Source: Actinomycetota bacterium (GTDB lineage: Bacteria; Actinomycetota; Actinomycetes; Streptosporangiales; Streptosporangiaceae). From it: a stretch of DNA of 8,491 nucleotides. Under the pieces are notes generated by a model, which worked only from the letters and a program-made list of their open reading frames with translations, did not search any database and was not told the origin of the DNA. Made by a program: the position numbers and the translations under genes. Shown piece by piece: positions 3,851 through 8,491 of this stretch (within the stretch, counting starts at the first letter, position 1; each line of letters begins with the position of its first letter). The stretch is taken from positions 6,293 to 14,783 of the forward strand of contig PMOU01000126.1 of assembly GCA_003161205.1 (NCBI GenBank). The letters run 5' to 3'.

Positions 3851-6625
3851 GTGTCGTCCTTGGCGGGGCCGTTCCCGCCCGAGTCCGAACGGAGCCTTCT
3901 TGGCCGCGCGCGTGAGCGTGCCGAGATTGATCGTGTCCTGGCAGCTGCCGGGCACGGTATGAGCGCCGTCCTGGTACTGCAGGGCGAGGCCGGGACAGGA
4001 AAGACGGCGCTCCTGGACTACGCCGTCGACTCGGCCGGGGATCTCAGCGTCGTCCGCCTGGTAGGAATCGAATCGGAAGCCGAGCTCAGCTTCGCGGCGC
4101 TGCACCAGCTTCTCGTGCCCTTCCTGGAGCGCCTCGATGTTCTTCCCGCGCCGCTGCGCCAGGCACTGGAGACCGCGTTCGGCCTCCGGGAGCAGGGCCC
4201 GCCGGACCGCTTCCTGGTAGGACTCGCGGCGCTGAACCTGTTGTCCAGCGCGGCCACGGCGCGGCCGCTGCTGTGTGTTATCGACGATGCGCAGTGGCTC
4301 GACCAGGAGTCGGCCGGTGTCCTCGCCTTCGTCGCGCGTCGTCTCCATGCCGATGCCGTCGGCATGCTGTTCGCCGTGCGGGATCCACCCGAACGTCATG
4401 TTTCCCTGGCTGGGCTTCCCGCCCTCCGCGTGCCCGGGCTCGGTCCTTCCGAGGCCCGACAGTTGCTCGCGTCGACCGCAGCGAACCAGGTATACAGCGA
4501 AGTGAGCGAACGGATCATCGCCCAGACGAGCGGGAATCCGCTCGCGCTGATCGAACTGGGCCGGGAGCTTGCACCGGGGCAGCTGACTGGTGAGATCGCG
4601 TTGCCAGAGCCCCTTCCGATGAGCCGAAGCCTGCAGGCTCGGTTCCTCAGCCAGGTACGGGGCCTGCCCGCAGCCACCCAGATCCTGCTGCTGACGGCGG
4701 CCGCCGACCCGACCGGCGATCCCGCCTTGCTCTGGCGTGCCGGACAGCACCTCGGCTTCGGCAGCTACGCCGCCGGCCCCGCCGAAGCCCGCGAGCTCGT
4801 GACCTTCGGGCCGACTGTCAGCTTCCGTCACCCGCTGGTCCGCTCCGCGATCTACCACGGCGCCACGATCGTCGATCGCCAGCGAGTTCACCACGCGCTG
4901 GCCGAGGCCACCGATCCTGGTCCGGGGGCCGACCTGCAGGCGTGGCACCGCTCGGAGGCGGCAACCGAGCCCGACGAAACTATCGCCGCCGAGCTGGAAA
5001 AAGTCGCCGAGCGGGCGAGGAACCGAGGAGGATGGGCCTCCACGGGCGCCTACCTCACCCGCGCCGCAGCGCTCACCCCCGATGCCGCGGTACGCCTGCG
5101 ACGCGTCCTAGCCGCCGCGCAAGCCGACAACACCGCCGGTACTTCCCTGCGCGCCCAGGCCCTCCTCGACAGCGTGGCCAGCCAGCTCGACGATCCACAC
5201 CAGCGCGTCGTGGCCCAGCGGCTCCAAGGCGCCATTCACTCTGCGCTGAGCCAGCCCGCGAAGACGGCCTCTGTCTTGCTCGGCGCGGCCCGGCAGATCG
5301 CGCCTGTCGATGTCGGTCAGGCTCGCAATGCCCTCCTCGACGCGCTCGCCGCATCCCGGGTCAGCGGCCGGCTCGCCGCCACCGGCGCGAGCAGCACCGA
5401 CATCGCACGCGCCGCCCGGTCCTTGCCCCGGACGCCGCAGTCGGCGGAGAGCATCGGCGATCTGCTCCTCGACGCCGATACGGCCTTGCTCATCGATGGC
5501 CTCGAGGCTGCCGCACCGCTGCTCGGCCGGGCTGTCGCCACCTTGCAGGAGCTGCCGATCGACTCTGCTGACCTGCTGACCCGGACGGAAATTGGCTGCT
5601 GGGCCGCTGGCGCGCTCGGCGACGACCACGCCTTCCTTTCGCTGGCCAGCCGGTTGGAGAAGCAAGCTCGAAACCAGGGCGCGGTGCCCGCGCTGTCCAA
5701 TGCCCTGATTTTCACCGGGGTATCAGCGTTGTTCGCGGGCGCTCTCGGCCAGGCACGGGCACACTTTACCGAGCGCGAGGCGATCCAGGAGGCGCTGGGA
5801 GACGACTGCGGCGTAGGCGAGGTGCTGGTGCTCGCGTGGCAGGGTCAGGCCAGTGATATCCGCGTCCAGGCAGCAACCGCCGCCCGCGCCGCCGCCGAGC
5901 ATGGCCTGGGCTGGAAGCTGGTGTGGCTTGAGTACGCGCTCGCGGTGCTGGAACTCGGCCTGGGCCATTACGAAGAAGCGCTGGCCTCTGCGCCGCACGG
6001 CTACGAAGAGAACGCGATCCTGAGCGCGTTCGCGTTGCCCGATCTGATCGAGGCTGCGGTCCGCTGCGGCCAGCTAACGGTCGCCCGGGACGTCCTGGAT
6101 CGTGTCGCGCGCCGGGCCGCTGCCAGTCCCACCCCGCTCGCGCTGGGGCTGCTCGCCCGGTCCCGCGCCCTGCTGGCCGACGGGCCTGACGCTGAGACCC
6201 TGTACCAGGAGGCGATCGCGCACCTTCGCCAGGCTCGGGGCGTGAGCCACCTTGCCCGCGCTCATCTTCTCTACGGGGAATGGCTGCGGCGGGACAAGCG
6301 CCGCCGGGACGCACGCGAGCACCTGCGAACCGCCCACACCATGTTCGAGACGATGGGGGCCGGTGCCTTCGCCGAACGAGCCCGGCGTGAGCTCGCCGCG
6401 ACCGGACAAACAGCCCGCACGCGTCCCTCCGGGCAGAACGGCGGCCTCACCCCCCAGGAGCTGCACGTGGCGGTGCTGGCCGCAGCCGGTTCCACCAATC
6501 CGGAAATTGCTACCCAGCTATTCATCAGTCCGAAGACGGTCGATTACCACCTCGGCAAGGTCTTCCAGAAACTGGGCGTCGGCTCGCGCCGCCAGCTTTC
6601 GGGCATTTCGCTCGACCGCGCCTGA
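3851..6625 (+). CDS. LAL-type LuxR family transcriptional regulator
   Basis: A large ATP-binding LuxR (LAL) regulator of about 924 aa. From the GTG start, an N-terminal AAA/STAND ATPase carries Walker A GEAGTGKT (residues 45-52) and Walker B LLCVIDDAQWLD (140-151). A long helical, TPR-like middle (about 380-850) follows, then a C-terminal LuxR/GerE helix-turn-helix from about 864 containing NPEIATQLFISPKTVDYHL and KVFQKLGVGSR. The length is normal for the family. LAL proteins activate secondary-metabolite or catabolic operons in response to an unknown ligand with ATP binding. The start is uncertain: TTG 3842 and GTG 3851 are both in frame, and GTG is preferred because GGA at 3839-3841 is 9 nt away. 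An AraC-family regulator follows 104 bp downstream on the same strand. No target operon is identifiable here. Confidence 0.95.
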   Translation: MSSLAGPFPPESERSLLGRARERAEIDRVLAAAGHGMSAVLVLQGEAGTGKTALLDYAVDSAGDLSVVRLVGIESEAELSFAALHQLLVPFLERLDVLPAPLRQALETAFGLREQGPPDRFLVGLAALNLLSSAATARPLLCVIDDAQWLDQESAGVLAFVARRLHADAVGMLFAVRDPPERHVSLAGLPALRVPGLGPSEARQLLASTAANQVYSEVSERIIAQTSGNPLALIELGRELAPGQLTGEIALPEPLPMSRSLQARFLSQVRGLPAATQILLLTAAADPTGDPALLWRAGQHLGFGSYAAGPAEARELVTFGPTVSFRHPLVRSAIYHGATIVDRQRVHHALAEATDPGPGADLQAWHRSEAATEPDETIAAELEKVAERARNRGGWASTGAYLTRAAALTPDAAVRLRRVLAAAQADNTAGTSLRAQALLDSVASQLDDPHQRVVAQRLQGAIHSALSQPAKTASVLLGAARQIAPVDVGQARNALLDALAASRVSGRLAATGASSTDIARAARSLPRTPQSAESIGDLLLDADTALLIDGLEAAAPLLGRAVATLQELPIDSADLLTRTEIGCWAAGALGDDHAFLSLASRLEKQARNQGAVPALSNALIFTGVSALFAGALGQARAHFTEREAIQEALGDDCGVGEVLVLAWQGQASDIRVQAATAARAAAEHGLGWKLVWLEYALAVLELGLGHYEEALASAPHGYEENAILSAFALPDLIEAAVRCGQLTVARDVLDRVARRAAASPTPLALGLLARSRALLADGPDAETLYQEAIAHLRQARGVSHLARAHLLYGEWLRRDKRRRDAREHLRTAHTMFETMGAGAFAERARRELAATGQTARTRPSGQNGGLTPQELHVAVLAAAGSTNPEIATQLFISPKTVDYHLGKVFQKLGVGSRRQLSGISLDRA

Positions 6626-6680
6626 CCGTTCGCCACGCCGGTCCCTCCTAACCCGCGCGTACAGAGAGAACTCACGACTA

Positions 6681-6714
6681 GGCGGTTCACCCGATTCGAA
6701 CGTGTCGTACCGCC
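6681..6714 (-). repeat. tRNA-acceptor/T-arm-like minihelix
   Basis: Read on the minus strand, GGCGGT pairs with ACCGCC. Within it ACACG and CGGGT (4 of 5 pairs) flank the 7-nt loop TTCGAAT, the same T-loop as in the tRNA-Arg at 1948. The layout imitates a tRNA acceptor stem stacked on a T arm, with no D or anticodon arm. On the plus strand the GGCGGT/ACCGCC stem ends directly before the ribosome site of the AraC gene (GAGG 6718-6721). It may be chance, a leader hairpin or a tRNA-derived remnant. Confidence 0.3.
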
Positions 6715-6729
6715 GGTGAGGATGTAGCC

Positions 6730-7695
6730 ATGACTCTCATTCTTGATACCCGTCAGATCCCGGCAGCGGACCGGGGCGATGCCGTACGAGAGATCATTGC
6801 CCGCACTGTCGTCCACGTGGATATCGACTTCCCGGCGGCGGCCGATCCCGCCGCGTTTGGCGCTATCACCGATCTCGGGCAGGTCCAGGTGTGCTCGGTA
6901 CGGTCGAATGCCATCAAGGTCGAGCGCACTCCGAGACTGGCCCGTGACGAGCATCCGCCCAGTATCTTTCTCGGCCTGCAAATGGCTGGGTCCAGCCTGA
7001 TCGTCCAGGGCAACCGGGAGGCTGTTCTGCGGCCAGGCGACCTTGCCTTTTCCGAGTCGACCACCCCGTACACCCTGCTTGACAGCGACGGTATCCGGCA
7101 GCACTTCTTCTGCATCCCGATGGCGGCGCTGGCGTTGCCGTACGAGGCGATCAGGCAGCTAGCGGCGGTCACCTTGAGCCCCGGGCATCCGGTAGCCGAC
7201 CTCGCGTCGACCTACTTCCGGCGGCTGGCGTCCCGCCCCGACATCTTCAAGGAGCCAGGAGCCGCTGCCATCGGACGTCCGAGCATAGAACTCGTCCGCG
7301 CGCTGCTCACCACCCACCTCGATGCTTCCGGTCTGGCCAAAGAATCCTCGGAGGCAACGCTCCTGCTGCGCCTCCTGGAATACGTGCGGGCGCATCTGCC
7401 AGAACCGGAATTGAACGCGGCGCAGATCGCCGCCGCGCACCACATCTCCGTGCGCCATCTCTACAATGTCCTGGCCCGCGGCGGCATCTCGCTGGGCGAC
7501 TGGATCCGGACGCGCCGCCTCGAGGAATGCCGCGATGAACTCCGCAGCCCGCGCTCACGTTCGGACACCATCAGCTCGATCGCTCACCGGCGCGGATTCA
7601 CCGACCCGTCCAGCTTCGGCCGCCTCTTCCGGGCCGCCTACGGACTCTCACCTCGCGAATGGCGCGAAATGAACGTGACCCCGCGCTCGATCTGA
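6730..7695 (+). CDS. AraC family transcriptional regulator
   Basis: A 321-aa regulator. Residues about 45-175 fit the AraC-like ligand-binding beta domain (AraC_binding_2 type), with FLGLQMAGSSLIVQGNREA (80-98) and LRPGDLAFSESTTPYTL (100-116) as its most typical parts. The C-terminal AraC/XylS DNA-binding domain spans about 212-315: first helix-turn-helix LNAAQIAAAHHISVRHLYNV (228-247) and second ISSIAHRRGFTDPSSFGRLF (281-300), followed by the signature RAAYGLSPREWR. ATG 6730 has a weak ribosome site, GTGAGG, about 8 nt upstream. The preceding LAL gene ends 104 bp before in the same direction, so the two may be co-transcribed or independently controlled. The effector and target genes are unknown. 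Confidence 0.95.
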   Translation: MTLILDTRQIPAADRGDAVREIIARTVVHVDIDFPAAADPAAFGAITDLGQVQVCSVRSNAIKVERTPRLARDEHPPSIFLGLQMAGSSLIVQGNREAVLRPGDLAFSESTTPYTLLDSDGIRQHFFCIPMAALALPYEAIRQLAAVTLSPGHPVADLASTYFRRLASRPDIFKEPGAAAIGRPSIELVRALLTTHLDASGLAKESSEATLLLRLLEYVRAHLPEPELNAAQIAAAHHISVRHLYNVLARGGISLGDWIRTRRLEECRDELRSPRSRSDTISSIAHRRGFTDPSSFGRLFRAAYGLSPREWREMNVTPRSI

Positions 7696-7746
7696 CCAGT
7701 TTGCGGTAGCGGCACCGTACCTGCAGCACTGGGAATTGGATGTCAA

Positions 7747-7760
7747 CCGCTCAAAAGCGG
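7747..7760. terminator. Weak hairpin between convergent genes
   Basis: CCGCT-CAAA-AGCGG forms a 5-bp stem with a 4-nt loop at the meeting point of the AraC gene (ends 7695) and the flavoprotein frame (stop at 7751-7753, inside the hairpin). The stem is short and no T-tract follows, so a terminator role is only suggested by position. Confidence 0.25.
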
Positions 7761-8491
7761 ATCCCGACGGCTGAGTGAATAGACCGCACTGAGCTTGCTC
7801 CTTCTCCCACCGCTGAGGCCACCCTTTTCATCGAGCCGTGCCGGACATCCCCTGCCGCGAAGACAGCCGGCACGCTGGTCTCGAACGGGAGGGGCACGCG
7901 GTCCAGCGCGGCCCAAACCGGCCCGAGTTCATCCGGGGCCAGCTGCACATCGGTGCGGATGTAGCCGCTGCGGTCCAGGGCCACGCCGTGCTGCCACGCG
8001 GTCGCGGGTTCAGCGCCGATGAAGCAGAACAGGCCACGGCAGGGCTGCTCGAGGCTACTGAGTGCGGCTGTGTCGGTAAGGGTGATCGATTCCAGTGCCG
8101 TCGTGCCCGCCAGCTTGGTGACTTCGGTCGAGAGGCGGACACTGACCCCCGGATGGGCGTGGAGGCGGTCCAGGAGATACGAGGACATTTCAGTAGCGGC
8201 ATCCTGCCCGCGAATCGCGAGGATGACCGGGCTGCCTCGCGCGGCCATATAGAGGGCGGCCTGTCCGGCCGAGTTCGCGCCACCGACCACGGTGACGGGC
8301 TGAGTGCCGCAGGCACGGGCCTCGAGTTCCGTGGCGGCGTAGTAGATGCCGGCACCCTCGAATTCGGCCCACCGCGGCAAAGGCAGTCACCGGTAGTGCG
8401 AGCCGGTGGCGATGAGGACGGCGCGCGAGCTTATGACGGCTCCGTCGCTGAGGTCGACGCGCAGATGCTCTGCTCGGGTGTCAAGCGCGGT
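7751..8491 (-). pseudogene. Thioredoxin-reductase-like FAD/NAD(P)H oxidoreductase, interrupted by TGA
   Basis: The C-terminal two thirds of a pyridine nucleotide-disulfide oxidoreductase of the thioredoxin-reductase-like type. The first 34 residues end LIATGSHYR (the ATG motif closing the FAD domain's first half). After a stop, the same frame continues with LPLPRWAEFEGAGIYYAATE, the NAD(P)H-binding VTVVGGANSAGQAALYMAA and the FAD-binding PAVFAAGDVRHGSMKRVASA. Related proteins, some carrying an N-terminal cyclic-nucleotide-binding domain, usually read YRRLP where this one has YR-stop-LP. A CGA-to-TGA change at 8387-8389 on the minus strand therefore explains the break. No frame change is needed. 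The second glycine-rich motif has GGAN in place of the usual GGGN. A redox CxxC, if present, lies outside the window. Sequencing error remains possible. Confidence 0.8.

Noticed and set aside
3818..4948. Long open frame of 376 codons on the minus strand opposite the LAL gene
   Set aside because: It is the complement of clearly coding LAL sequence with Walker motifs. The glutamine/arginine-rich product matches no family and results from high GC.
8387..8389. TGA as a selenocysteine codon in the thioredoxin-reductase-like gene
   Set aside because: The position is in the YRRLP linker where relatives have arginine, not in a redox centre.
1..8491. CRISPR arrays, insertion sequences, rRNA
   Set aside because: No spaced repeats of CRISPR type, no transposase-like frame and no rRNA-like segment were seen.

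Overview
The window is GC-rich chromosomal DNA with actinobacterial traits: several apparent leaderless starts with TANNNT-like -10 hexamers, a sigma-B-type promoter, a LAL-type LuxR regulator and GC-rich third codon positions. I infer an actinomycete (Actinomycetota) and cannot name a genus from the sequence alone.

Left part (1-1950): two cobalamin genes lie on the minus strand, the 5' end of cobyric acid synthase (cobQ, running off the left edge) and cobD/cbiB. Between them sit two tiny membrane-protein genes, a 53-aa YqaE/Pmp3-family protein (minus) and a 42-aa hydrophobic protein (plus). They are divergently transcribed, and the plus gene has a good sigma-B-like promoter. The cobD reading frame runs 95 bp tail-to-tail into the 42-aa gene.

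Middle (1948-3841): a complete tRNA-Arg(TCT) is followed by a compact toxin-antitoxin operon, a ribbon-helix-helix-like antitoxin and a Doc/Fic-fold toxin. Their ATGA overlap couples translation, and twin TGGTACCA palindromes lie over the promoter. Convergent to it is a cupin gene whose C-terminal strands are missing; a palindrome-rich segment occupies their place. A gene-poor stretch of about 660 bp follows, holding several inverted repeats. One is a 58-bp imperfect palindrome whose centre is a perfect Rex-type box (TTGTGAA-N4-TTCACAA). This stretch after the tRNA looks like an accessory or decaying segment.

Right part (3842-8491): a LAL family regulator (about 924 aa, ATPase plus LuxR HTH) is followed by an AraC-family regulator on the same strand. 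Convergent to them is the C-terminal part of a thioredoxin-reductase-like flavoprotein, interrupted by an in-frame TGA and probably a pseudogene. No obvious target operon of the two regulators lies inside the window.

The points most worth following up are the Rex-box palindrome with no respiratory gene beside it, the TA module with its twin operators, the palindromic segment that replaced the cupin 3' end, the nonsense-interrupted flavoprotein, and the stress-type small membrane genes inside the cobalamin locus.
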